From: WRGT01 sp942493035
GTDB taxonomy: Bacteria > Spirochaetota > UBA4802 > UBA5550
Assembly (NCBI GenBank): GCA_942493035.1
Contig: OW818666.1
Span: forward strand, 4,030,001 to 4,094,000
Length of the DNA stretch: 64,000 nt
Direction: 5' to 3'
The notes under the pieces were generated by a model. That model had not been told where the DNA came from and did no database searches. It worked only from the letters and a program-made list of their open reading frames with translations. The position numbers were made by a program, and so were the translations under genes. Below, one piece after another: positions 25,877-34,841 of this stretch. Position 1 is the stretch's first letter; every line of letters starts with the position of its first letter.

Positions 25877-28147
25877 ATGCACCGTCCAGTTATAGCTCTT
25901 ACAGGAAATCCTAATTGCGGAAAAACAACCCTTTTCAACGCATTAACCGGGAGTAATCAGAAAATAGGCAACTGGCCCGGAGTTACAGTTGAAAAAATTG
26001 AAGGGATAATGAATCATAACGGGGACGATTTCAGAATTGTAGATCTTCCCGGTATATATTCACTTTCAGCATTTTCTGAAGATGAAAGGGTTTCCAGAGA
26101 TTATTTATTATCCAGAGAAGCGGATCTGGTAGTTAACATCCTGGATGCGGCAAATATAGAAAGAAATCTCTACCTTACCACGCAGCTTATAGAACTTAAA
26201 ATTCCCATGATTATAATTCTTAACCGGATGGATATGGCTGAGAAGCAGAATAAGCTGATTGATACTGCTATTTTGTCATCACAGCTGGGGTGCTGTGTAA
26301 TTGAATCCACTGCCATACATAAAAATAATACAGTAATGCTTAAAGAGAAACTCTCTGAATTAATAGGTAAAGTTAAAGATACCTCAAGAAAGGTTGAGTA
26401 TCCGAATGAGATTGAAGAGATTGTCTCTTCATGGAGAGATAAGCTGAAAAATTATTCTTCTGAAATAAAAGCTGATGAAAGATGGATCTCTCTTAAGCTG
26501 CTTGAGAAGGATCCTCTTATTAGAGATCAGGTTGTAAAAAAAACAGGGATTACGGAAGAAGAGATAGATCTGAAAATTGTTCAGGTAGAGACATTGCTTC
26601 ATGAATCTGCTGATATTCTTATTGCTGATTACAGATACGGATTTATTCAGGGTGTTGTCAGAAAAGTTGTAGTTAAAAAAGCAGACCGTAAAGAGATCAC
26701 CGACATCATAGACCGGATTGTACTGAATCGTATTATTGCTATTCCGGTATTTCTTGCAGTAATATATTTTGTTTTCTGGGTTACACTGTTTATCGGCGGA
26801 GCACTTATTGAGTTTTTTGATACAATTTCAGGAGCAATTTTTGTTGACGGGACCAGAGAGCTTCTTCTCTCTTTTCATTCCCCGGAGTGGCTTATTACAG
26901 TGCTTGCTGAAGGTGCCGGTGCCGGTATACAGGCAGTTTCGTCTTTCATCCCGATTATCTTTTCCATGTTTTTTATGCTGGCTCTTCTTGAAGATTCAGG
27001 GTATATGGCCAGAGCCGCCTTTGTTATGGACAGGGTGATGAGGATTATCGGACTTCCGGGAAAATCATTTGTGCCGCTTATGATCGGGTTCGGCTGTTCT
27101 GTTCCGGCTGTTATGGCGGCAAGAACCCTTGAAGAGAAGAAGGACAGAATTATTACTGTATTCATAACCCCATTTATGACATGCGGTGCAAGGCTCTCAG
27201 TTTATGTGCTTTTTACAGCTGCTTTTTTTCAGAATAATGCAGGTATTATTGTATTATCGCTGTATCTCGCAGGAGTTATTCTCGCTGTCCTTACCGGAAT
27301 TTTAATGAAAAAAACTATGTTCCCCGGTGAGCCTTCATATTTTGTAATGGAGCTCCCTATATATAATTTCCCCCGATTTAAACATATTGTACTTCATACC
27401 TGGCTGAGGCTGAAACTCTTTCTGTTCAGCGCAGGAAAGGTTATTGTTGCAGCTGTTATGATATTATCATTTTTTAATTCACTGGGTGTTGATGGAACAT
27501 TCGGGAATCAGAATAGTGACAAATCCATGCTGACAAGTCTAGGTAAATCTATTACACCGGTATTCGGACCCATGGGTATAAGTGATGAGAACTGGCCTGC
27601 ATCAGTAGCGATCTTTTCAGGTCCCTTTGCAAAAGAGGCAATTGTGGGGACTCTTAATTCTCTTTATACTCAGATTGATCAATCTGAAAATAATACTTTG
27701 GAACGGGAAACAATCGGCAGTAAAATTAAAAAAGGTTTTATATCCATTCCTGTGAATCTGGCAAAATCCTTTAAAGGGCTTCTTGATCCGCTGGGGTTGA
27801 AGAGCACAGAGGAGAGTCAGGGGGGAGAGATTGCAAAAAGCGGAATGCTCGATAAGATGAGGATATATTTCGGTAATGGTTTTAGTGCATATGCATATCT
27901 GCTGTTTATCCTGCTATATTTTCCATGTGTTGCTACTGTAGGTGCGGTGTACAGGGAATCGGGCTGGTTTATTGCTTCAGCTCAGGTAGTTTATATGACA
28001 CTTTTGGCGTGGATTGTTTCAGTTCTCTTCTTCCAGATTTTTTCAGGGCATTCACTATTCTGGGTAACTGTTTCTCTTCTGCTTCTCTCATTAATTGTGC
28101 TTGTCTTTTTTATTACCGGTAGAATAATCAGAAAAAAAATTGTTTAA
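25877..28147 (+). CDS. feoB: Ferrous iron transporter B (GTPase-linked permease)
   Basis: A 756-aa inner-membrane protein. The G domain begins GNPNCGKTT (residues 10-18), with switch GNWPGVTVEK, DLPGIYSL, NRMD and a later G5-like STAI. The membrane part has two Gate (nucleoside-recognition-like) domains and the FeoB core, with motifs such as GFGCSVPAVMAARTLEEKKD and FMTCGARLSVYVLF. Length is typical. It imports Fe2+ under anoxic or reducing conditions. It lies 157 bp upstream of the heme operon, which needs Fe2+ for siroheme. Confidence 0.95.
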   Translation: MHRPVIALTGNPNCGKTTLFNALTGSNQKIGNWPGVTVEKIEGIMNHNGDDFRIVDLPGIYSLSAFSEDERVSRDYLLSREADLVVNILDAANIERNLYLTTQLIELKIPMIIILNRMDMAEKQNKLIDTAILSSQLGCCVIESTAIHKNNTVMLKEKLSELIGKVKDTSRKVEYPNEIEEIVSSWRDKLKNYSSEIKADERWISLKLLEKDPLIRDQVVKKTGITEEEIDLKIVQVETLLHESADILIADYRYGFIQGVVRKVVVKKADRKEITDIIDRIVLNRIIAIPVFLAVIYFVFWVTLFIGGALIEFFDTISGAIFVDGTRELLLSFHSPEWLITVLAEGAGAGIQAVSSFIPIIFSMFFMLALLEDSGYMARAAFVMDRVMRIIGLPGKSFVPLMIGFGCSVPAVMAARTLEEKKDRIITVFITPFMTCGARLSVYVLFTAAFFQNNAGIIVLSLYLAGVILAVLTGILMKKTMFPGEPSYFVMELPIYNFPRFKHIVLHTWLRLKLFLFSAGKVIVAAVMILSFFNSLGVDGTFGNQNSDKSMLTSLGKSITPVFGPMGISDENWPASVAIFSGPFAKEAIVGTLNSLYTQIDQSENNTLERETIGSKIKKGFISIPVNLAKSFKGLLDPLGLKSTEESQGGEIAKSGMLDKMRIYFGNGFSAYAYLLFILLYFPCVATVGAVYRESGWFIASAQVVYMTLLAWIVSVLFFQIFSGHSLFWVTVSLLLLSLIVLVFFITGRIIRKKIV

Positions 28148-28304
28148 AACTCTTTTTGGCCGGTAAATATCTATATTTTATATGAAGAAAAATCACCCTG
28201 TAAGGATTTCAGGGATCTGAAATTAATTATATTGACTTTACGGCCGGCTTATAATCTTGTTAAGTAAGTTGTAAAATAGTGAAATAACATTCCGGAATGA
28301 AAAC
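28148..28304. other. feoB-hemA intergenic leader
   Basis: 157 bp that separate the iron importer from the heme operon. A TATAAT at 28250-28255 is the best -10 candidate, but the TTGACT at 28232-28237 is only 12 nt away, too close for a normal promoter. GGCCGG occurs twice. Whether the heme operon has its own promoter cannot be decided here. Confidence 0.35.
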
Positions 28305-29624
28305 ATGAATAATAAAAATAAATCGGCTCTAAATTTCGGGAACCTTATTGTTCTTGGATTGAGTCACAAAACAGCTCCGGTTGAAACACGTGAACTTTTT
28401 TCACTCCCCGGATCGCAGCTCTCCTCTTTCTATGAGAGGCTATCAGAAGCGGGGGTTGAAGAGGCTGTTTATGTTTCAACATGTAATAGAGTTGAGATTT
28501 TTATGACAGCTGAGGATAGCGAATCTGCCGTTGAAACCATTAAAAGGTTGATGGAGTTTTATACAAAACTTCCACATGAACAGTTTATGAGTTCTGTATA
28601 TACAAGATACGGTACGGATGTGGTGAAGCATCTTCTCTCCGTTGTTTCGTCTCTGGATTCTATGGTTATCGGCGAAAATGAGATTACAGGGCAGATAAAG
28701 GAATCGTATAAAAAAGCGGTGGAGTCGGGCACTACAGGAACTATAATGAACAGGCTTTTTCACCGGGCATTTACAACAGCAAAACGAGTCCGGACAGAAA
28801 CAGATATTTCAAAAAACCCTCTTTCGATAGCATCAATCGCTGTTGAACAGGCTAAGAGTATTTTTCATGATATCTCAACAAAGAGTGCACTTCTCATAGG
28901 AGCAGGTGAGATGGGTGAACTTATTCTGAAATATCTGGTTAAGGAGAATCTTCATAAGATTGTACTTGCAAACCGAACCTCGGAAAATGCAGAGAGAATA
29001 TGCCGTGATATAGACTACAATGCTGAAATTATAAATCTGAATAAAGTCGATCAGGCTCTGGCGCAGGTTGACATTGTAATCACTTCGGTTACTGCGCCTC
29101 ACCATGTTATAACTTCTGCTGATATAAAAAACATTATGTTTGAAAGAGAGGGGAAACCGATTTTCCTTATCGATATTGCTGTTCCCCGGAATATAGATCC
29201 CTCGGTAACCGAGACTGAGAATGTTTATCTTTACAATGTAGATAATCTGAAAGATATTGCTGACAACAATATGAGAGGTAGAATGCAGGAACTGGAAAAG
29301 GCCAATTCAATAATCGATGAAGATGTAGATGAGTTTGTACACTGGTATGATGAACTCTCCATTGCTCCAACAATAACTGTGATTAAGAATAAGTTCGATG
29401 AAATAAGAAATAACGAACTTAATAAATATAGAAATAGAAAAATGAAACATTTATCTGAAGAGGACTTCAAACTCGTCGAAGAGATTACATGTCAGATAAT
29501 GAATAAGACTCTGCACAATCCGATTATGAATCTGAAAAAACAGCGGAACTGCTGTGCTGAACCTGAAACTGATGAATCATTGAAAAAGAACACAAAATTT
29601 CTGGAGGACCTTTTTACTAAATGA
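28305..29624 (+). CDS. hemA: Glutamyl-tRNA reductase
   Basis: A 439-aa NADPH-dependent enzyme that makes glutamate-1-semialdehyde from glutamyl-tRNA, the first committed step of C5 tetrapyrrole synthesis. The catalytic segment VSTCNRVE (active-site Cys), GLSHKTAPVETRE at the start, the NADP fold (LLIGAGEMGELILKYL) and the helical dimerisation domain are all present. It is the first gene of the heme operon; its stop overlaps the ahbD start. Later common genes (hemL, hemB, hemC, hemD/cobA) are not in this window. Confidence 0.95.
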   Translation: MNNKNKSALNFGNLIVLGLSHKTAPVETRELFSLPGSQLSSFYERLSEAGVEEAVYVSTCNRVEIFMTAEDSESAVETIKRLMEFYTKLPHEQFMSSVYTRYGTDVVKHLLSVVSSLDSMVIGENEITGQIKESYKKAVESGTTGTIMNRLFHRAFTTAKRVRTETDISKNPLSIASIAVEQAKSIFHDISTKSALLIGAGEMGELILKYLVKENLHKIVLANRTSENAERICRDIDYNAEIINLNKVDQALAQVDIVITSVTAPHHVITSADIKNIMFEREGKPIFLIDIAVPRNIDPSVTETENVYLYNVDNLKDIADNNMRGRMQELEKANSIIDEDVDEFVHWYDELSIAPTITVIKNKFDEIRNNELNKYRNRKMKHLSEEDFKLVEEITCQIMNKTLHNPIMNLKKQRNCCAEPETDESLKKNTKFLEDLFTK

Positions 29625-30676
29625 TGAATAAAAATACTCCCAGATTAATATTCTGGGAACTTACCAAAAGCTGTAATCTTAAATGTGCACACTGCCGTGC
29701 CGAGGCTGAAGATAACAACTATACAGGTGAACTCGAGTTAGACCAGATAAAAGGGATAATTGATACTATATCTTCAAATTATTCTCCGATACTTGTTCTT
29801 ACCGGCGGGGAACCATTATACAGAAAAGATATATTTGATATAGCCGAATATGCAACAGGTAAAGGTTTGAGAACAGCTCTTGCAACAAATGGAACTATGA
29901 TCGATAAGGCAATTGCTGAGAAGATTAAAAAAGCCGGTGTAGCACGTGTGAGTATCTCCATTGACGGGATAAATGCGGAGATGCACGACGGATTCCGCGG
30001 AGTCCCCGGAGCATTTGACGGCGCATTGAACGGTGCGCGGCTGCTTCGTGATGCAGGCGTTGAGTTTCAGTACAATACTACAATTACAAAGAGAAACGTT
30101 GAACATATAGATGAGATTCTTGCACTTGCACTCCGGGAGAAGGCTTCTGCGCTGCATATTTTTATGCTTGTACCAGTGGGCTGCGGTATTGAGCTTGTTG
30201 AGAGCGATATGATCTCCGATGCAAAATACGAAGAGGTACTTCACTGGTTCTACGACAGGTCCCGTGAAGTGAACATAGAGTTTAAGGCAACTTGCGCACC
30301 TCACTACTACCGTATAATAAGACAGAGAGCGAAGGAGGAGGGGCGCACACTCTCCTTCGAGACAGACGGGATGGCTGCAATGACCAGAGGATGTTTAGCT
30401 GGAACCGGCGTATGTTTTATCTCTCATCGCGGAGAGGTTCAGCCTTGCGGATATCTTCCGGTATCAGCGGGAAATGTTCTTCAGACTCCGTTCAACGAGA
30501 TATGGGAAAAGTCAGAGGTTTTTCTTACACTGAGGGATTTTAAAACTCTTAAGGGTAAGTGCGGAATCTGCGAGTATAAGGGTGTATGCGGAGGATGCAG
30601 AGCCAGGGCTCATTACGCAAGTGATGATTTTCTGGAAGAGGAACCGTACTGTTTATATGAACCGGTAAAAAGGTAG
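29621..30676 (+). CDS. ahbD: Radical SAM heme synthase AhbD (Fe-coproporphyrin III to heme b)
   Basis: A 351-aa radical SAM protein. The cluster motif is SCNLKCAHC (Cys18, Cys22, Cys25), followed by TGGEPL. A C-terminal SPASM-type region has several cysteines (GCLAGTGVC, VQPCGYLP, CGICEYKGVCGGC). TCAPHYYRI (after residue 220) is a segment I associate with AhbD. The family oxidatively decarboxylates two propionates of Fe-coproporphyrin III to the vinyls of heme. The hemA-ahbD-ahbAB-ahbC-sirC context strongly supports AhbD over PqqE-type relatives. Confidence 0.88.
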   Translation: MMNKNTPRLIFWELTKSCNLKCAHCRAEAEDNNYTGELELDQIKGIIDTISSNYSPILVLTGGEPLYRKDIFDIAEYATGKGLRTALATNGTMIDKAIAEKIKKAGVARVSISIDGINAEMHDGFRGVPGAFDGALNGARLLRDAGVEFQYNTTITKRNVEHIDEILALALREKASALHIFMLVPVGCGIELVESDMISDAKYEEVLHWFYDRSREVNIEFKATCAPHYYRIIRQRAKEEGRTLSFETDGMAAMTRGCLAGTGVCFISHRGEVQPCGYLPVSAGNVLQTPFNEIWEKSEVFLTLRDFKTLKGKCGICEYKGVCGGCRARAHYASDDFLEEEPYCLYEPVKR

Positions 30677-30680
30677 CACT

Positions 30681-31697
30681 GTGGAGTTTACAGAGAGAGA
30701 GGCCCTTGTCCTTAACAGGGTGCAGAAGGGTATACCAGGAGTAAGTGAACCATTCAAAGCAATAGCGGATGAGATTGGACTGACTGAAGATGAAGTTCTG
30801 GAGACAGTTTCACATCTTAAAGAGAAGAATGTTATACGGAATATATCGGGAATATTCGAAGGTAAAAGACTCGGATATTTTTTGAGTCTTGTAGCGCTTG
30901 AAGTCCCCGCTGAACGGGCAGATGCCGCAGCTGCGATTATAAGCTCACATCCCGGTGTGAGTCACAACTATCTTAGGAATCATAAGTTTAACATATGGTT
31001 TACTCTTGCTGAAGAGAGCGAAGAGGAGTTTCACAAAACTGTTTCTATTCTTGCTGCAAAAGCAGAAGCTGTAGACTTTCTGGTTATGCGGAATGAAAAA
31101 TTATTAAAAATCGGAGTATTTTTAAACATCGGTGAAAGCGATGAGAGCAGTGAATCAGCACCGTCTCATGGAGCTGAATCTTCAGCAGCAGTTGATCTTG
31201 ATGATACTGCGAAAGAGGCTATACTGCTTCTGCAGAACGATCTCCCCATAGAGAAATATCCATTTAAAAAGATAGCAGAGAGTGGAAAGTATATTCATGG
31301 AGAGAAACAGCTTCTCTCTTATTTTACAGACTTCACTGCATCGGGAATTATGAGGAGATACGCCGCTGTCCTGAAGCATCGGAGTGCCGGGTACACTGCA
31401 AATTCCATGACCGCCTGGAAGATAGACGGTTCGGCTGATATGGAACTATTTATGAATGAAAAAGCAATATCTCATTTATATTTCAGAACCGTTTATCCCG
31501 GAAGGTGGGAGCATCCTCTATTCGCGATGGTTCATGCGAAATCGGATGATGAGCTTAAAGATATATTGGATAGGCTTTCAGAAAAGAGCGGGATTAAGGA
31601 TTATCTTTCTCTCTCTTCACTGAAAGAGTTTAAGAAAAAAAGAGTAAGATATTTCTCGGAAGAATTTAAGGAATGGAAAAGGTTAAATCATGATTGA
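30681..31697 (+). CDS. ahbAB: Fused siroheme decarboxylase AhbA-AhbB
   Basis: A 338-aa protein made of two Lrp/AsnC-like halves. The first half (about 1-150) matches AhbA: RNISGIFEGKRLGY and VSHNYLRNHKFNIWFTLAEE. The second (about 170-335) matches AhbB: RRYAAVLKHRSAGYTANSMT followed by AWKI, and VYPGRWEHPLFAMVH. A Ser/Ala-rich linker (about 150-170) joins them. AhbA and AhbB are normally separate subunits of the enzyme removing two carboxylates from siroheme to give 12,18-didecarboxysiroheme. The GTG start is weakly supported by AAAAAGG upstream. Confidence 0.87.
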   Translation: MEFTEREALVLNRVQKGIPGVSEPFKAIADEIGLTEDEVLETVSHLKEKNVIRNISGIFEGKRLGYFLSLVALEVPAERADAAAAIISSHPGVSHNYLRNHKFNIWFTLAEESEEEFHKTVSILAAKAEAVDFLVMRNEKLLKIGVFLNIGESDESSESAPSHGAESSAAVDLDDTAKEAILLLQNDLPIEKYPFKKIAESGKYIHGEKQLLSYFTDFTASGIMRRYAAVLKHRSAGYTANSMTAWKIDGSADMELFMNEKAISHLYFRTVYPGRWEHPLFAMVHAKSDDELKDILDRLSEKSGIKDYLSLSSLKEFKKKRVRYFSEEFKEWKRLNHD

Positions 31698-32961
31698 TAT
31701 AGGTAAACTTTATTGCGGCGGATCATCAACTGGTGACGGACTTCGATACGGAAAAGAATCTGGACCGGACTGCCACGGTAACTCCCCTCATAAAGTACAG
31801 AAACTTGCAAGCGAAAGAAGACCGATTGTTGTATGGAACACAACACGGACATGTAATCTCCACTGTGTTCACTGCTACACAGATTCCGATAATCTGAAGT
31901 ATGACGGCGAGCTCACAACTGCCGAGGCGATGAAGCTCATTGACGAGCTTTCAGACTTTGGAATTCCGTCACTCCTGTTTTCAGGCGGGGAGCCTTTTAT
32001 GCGGAAGGATCTTTTTACACTCCTTGAGTATGCATCGAAGAAAAATGTACGACCTGTAATTTCAACTAACGGTACTTTAATTGATAAAGAGACAGCACAG
32101 AGAGTGAAGGATTCAGGTGTTGTTTATGTGGGGATCAGTCTTGACGGTCTGGAGGCGATCAACGATAAGTTCAGAGGAGTCGAAGGTGCTTTTCTCCGGA
32201 CCATGAAAGGTTTTGATAACTGCCGTGCTGTGGGTCAGCGAGTTGGACTTCGTCTTACTCTTACTGAAAGAAATTATCTCGACCTTCACGGAATATTTGA
32301 TTTTATTGAAAAAGAACAGATCAACAGGGCATGTTTCTATCACCTGGTTTATTCAGGGCGGGGGAGTTCAATATCCAAGGACGATCTTACTCATACCGAG
32401 TCGAGACAGGCAATGGATATAATCCTTGAGAGAACTAAAGATTACTTCGACCGGAATCTGGATATTAACATATTAACAGTGGATAATCATGTTGATGGAG
32501 TCTATACATATCTCAAAATGAAAGAGAAGAACATGCCCGAGGCTGAAGATATATACTCCATGCTTAAGTGGAACGGCGGCGCTGCTAATTCATCAGGTGT
32601 CGGCATCGGTAATATAGATTTTGTCGGCAACGTGCACCCTGATCAGTTCTGGCAGGATTATAGTTTTGGAAATATCCGCGAGAGAAATTTCGGAGATATT
32701 TGGATGGATGAATCTGATCCTATTATGCGGGGCCTGAAGCATAAGGCGGAGCATATCAAGGGTAGATGCAGACTCTGCAAGTACAAAGAGATCTGTACCG
32801 GTTCAATGCGTGTACGCGGTTACAGAATCTATGATGATCCATGGGCTCCCGATCCTGCATGTTATCTCACAGATGAAGAAATTGGACTCGATAAGGATAA
32901 GCTTGAGTATCTCAAAGGTCATGGCGAGGAGTTCCCTATGCCTGCGGAGATAAACAGGTAA
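31690..32961 (+). CDS. ahbC: Radical SAM AhbC (12,18-didecarboxysiroheme deacetylase)
   Basis: A 423-aa radical SAM protein with a cysteine-containing N-terminal extension (YCGGSS, DCHG). The cluster motif is RTCNLHCVHCYTD (Cys55, Cys59, Cys62), followed by FSGGEPFM. A SPASM region contains CRLCKYKEICTGSMRVRGY. VHPDQFWQDYSFGNI is characteristic of AhbC. It removes the acetate side chains of didecarboxysiroheme, giving Fe-coproporphyrin III for AhbD. Its start overlaps the ahbAB stop by 8 nt and its stop overlaps sirC by 1 nt. Confidence 0.87.
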   Translation: MIDIGKLYCGGSSTGDGLRYGKESGPDCHGNSPHKVQKLASERRPIVVWNTTRTCNLHCVHCYTDSDNLKYDGELTTAEAMKLIDELSDFGIPSLLFSGGEPFMRKDLFTLLEYASKKNVRPVISTNGTLIDKETAQRVKDSGVVYVGISLDGLEAINDKFRGVEGAFLRTMKGFDNCRAVGQRVGLRLTLTERNYLDLHGIFDFIEKEQINRACFYHLVYSGRGSSISKDDLTHTESRQAMDIILERTKDYFDRNLDINILTVDNHVDGVYTYLKMKEKNMPEAEDIYSMLKWNGGAANSSGVGIGNIDFVGNVHPDQFWQDYSFGNIRERNFGDIWMDESDPIMRGLKHKAEHIKGRCRLCKYKEICTGSMRVRGYRIYDDPWAPDPACYLTDEEIGLDKDKLEYLKGHGEEFPMPAEINR

Positions 32962-33617
32962 TGAAGCTTTATCCCATAATGGTGAACATGAACAATAAAC
33001 CCGCTGTTATAATCGGCGGCGGGGAAGTTGCGGCGCGTAAGGTTTTGGATCTGCTTGAAGCCGGCGCGTTTATAAAAGTTGTATCACCGGAAATTAATGA
33101 TGAGATAATCAAATCTTCAGAATTATACAGCGGTAAAGTTGTATTGCTGAAGAGAAAATATGAGAAGAATGATCTTGAAGGTGCATACATCGTCTTCTCT
33201 GCTACAAATGATTCAGCCGTGAATGCAGAAGTTTTCAGTGAGGCCGAGGAGAGGGGTATTCTTATAAACGCAGTGGATGATCCTCCTAACTGTTCATTTT
33301 ATGTCCCGTCTTTTGTTAGAAAGGGTGATCTGCTCATTGCACTCTCTACAGCCGGAGCTTCCCCTGCTATGGCTGCGAGGCTGAGACGCGAAATTGAAAA
33401 ATATATTCCGGAAAATATTGATCTTGTTCTTGAGAAACTTAAAACAGCCAGGACTCTCCTTAAAGAGGATGAATGTTTCTCCTGCACAGAATCTGCAGAG
33501 CGGGGGAGCATCTTAAAGAAGATTGTAAGTGATGATAAACTCCTGGAAGCAATGAATACCTGCAGTGATGATGACATGGTCGATTTTCTGCTTGGAGTGA
33601 AAAACTCCTGCAGTTGA
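32961..33617 (+). CDS. sirC: Precorrin-2 dehydrogenase (siroheme synthase N-terminal type)
   Basis: A 218-aa protein with the NAD-binding start AVIIGGGEVAARKVLDLLEA and the SirC/Met8/CysG-A segment PNCSFYVPSFVRKGDLLIAL, STAGASPAMAARLRREIE. It oxidises precorrin-2 to sirohydrochlorin; some members of this family also insert Fe2+ to make siroheme, which would explain the absence of a separate chelatase here. It is the last gene of the heme operon. A small inverted repeat (TTGCCTTA/TAAGGCA) lies after the stop. Confidence 0.88.
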   Translation: MKLYPIMVNMNNKPAVIIGGGEVAARKVLDLLEAGAFIKVVSPEINDEIIKSSELYSGKVVLLKRKYEKNDLEGAYIVFSATNDSAVNAEVFSEAEERGILINAVDDPPNCSFYVPSFVRKGDLLIALSTAGASPAMAARLRREIEKYIPENIDLVLEKLKTARTLLKEDECFSCTESAERGSILKKIVSDDKLLEAMNTCSDDDMVDFLLGVKNSCS

Positions 33618-33687
33618 GATTTTTCTTTGCCTTATTATAAGCTTTAACGCAAACTCCTGAAAGAAAACAGGTAAGGCATAAATTATT

Positions 33688-34782
33688 ATGACAGCACGCA
33701 AATCCAATGTAGAACTTCTTCGTATCATATGTATGGCTATTATAGTTTTAAATCATTATGTATCCAGAAGAGGTATTGTTGAGACATATGAAGTTTTTAA
33801 TCTGAATAATAATTTAGGTCATCTATTCAGGTCTACCGGTTATCCTGCTCTTGTTGCATTTGTTCTTATCAGCGGTTACTTTATGGCCGGAGATGGAAAG
33901 TTTAAAACAAAAAGAATATTCTCGGTGATAGTACAGGTAGTTGCATTCTCGTTAATCTGCCTGCTCATTGGAGTGTTAGCATTAAATAACATATTAGATG
34001 CAGGTACAATTTCAAAATCAGTTATTCCTTACCTGTACGGCTATGATGCTTACTGGTTTATAGGGCCTTACCTTGGCATGTGTCTGCTGGCGCCATTTAT
34101 GGATCTGTTTATTAATTCGGCTAATGTCAAACAGTATAAGTTATTTCTTCTGTTCTCTATAATACTTGTTTTCGGGATTTCTACATATAGAACTTTTTCG
34201 ATGTCTAATGAACGTAATGGTATTTTAACTTTTGTAATTCTTTATGCAATCGCCGGATATATAAAAAAGTATCAGTCAGAGAATGGAATTACTAAATCAA
34301 AATTATTGATTATAATAACTGGCTTTTGGGTTCTTTCATATTTAACTTATCCTGCTGGTCATTTTCTGAATATTGAATTGTTTAATAATATGGTTCTGGA
34401 TATGAATAATGTTTTTTCTTTAGCAATAGGTGTGAGCTTCTTTTTGCTGTTTCTGAAGATTGATATAAATACAAACCGTTTTATAAACTATATTGCAGGG
34501 AGTACATTCGGCGTATATCTGTTCCATGAAAATTTTATATTAAGGGAATGGATCTGGGGCACAGCTGTACATCGGGATGCGTATTACTCCTCTCCTTTGT
34601 TCGTTGCTCACTGTTTTCTGACAGTTCTGGTTATATTTACCATAGGGATCTGTTTTGATATAATTATCGGTTATCTGATTAAACCTGTTCTTAATTCAGC
34701 AAAAGTCAATGAAATATGTGCGGGATTTGATGAGAGAGTTAACAGCTCGTTTATTGCAGATGCTGCTGATATTAAACTTTAG
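33688..34782 (+). CDS. Acyltransferase-3 family membrane protein
   Basis: A 364-aa polytopic protein with about ten hydrophobic segments. It starts with the typical KSNVELLRIICMAIIVLNHY (catalytic His in the first membrane segment) and contains FVLISGYFMAG and GSTFGVYLFHENFILREW. The family O-acetylates or succinylates surface polysaccharides or lipids. AGGTAAGG lies upstream. It runs toward the convergent MFS gene. Confidence 0.9.
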   Translation: MTARKSNVELLRIICMAIIVLNHYVSRRGIVETYEVFNLNNNLGHLFRSTGYPALVAFVLISGYFMAGDGKFKTKRIFSVIVQVVAFSLICLLIGVLALNNILDAGTISKSVIPYLYGYDAYWFIGPYLGMCLLAPFMDLFINSANVKQYKLFLLFSIILVFGISTYRTFSMSNERNGILTFVILYAIAGYIKKYQSENGITKSKLLIIITGFWVLSYLTYPAGHFLNIELFNNMVLDMNNVFSLAIGVSFFLLFLKIDINTNRFINYIAGSTFGVYLFHENFILREWIWGTAVHRDAYYSSPLFVAHCFLTVLVIFTIGICFDIIIGYLIKPVLNSAKVNEICAGFDERVNSSFIADAADIKL

Positions 34783-34841
34783 CGCCTTGACCGCGCAGAT
34801 GTTCATGAAAAATCAGGCTTCCAGAAGTCTGTTAGAGCTTT

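Noticed and set aside
28232..28255. TTGACT ... TATAAT as a hemA promoter
   Set aside because: The spacing is only 12 nt, too short for a standard sigma-70 promoter.
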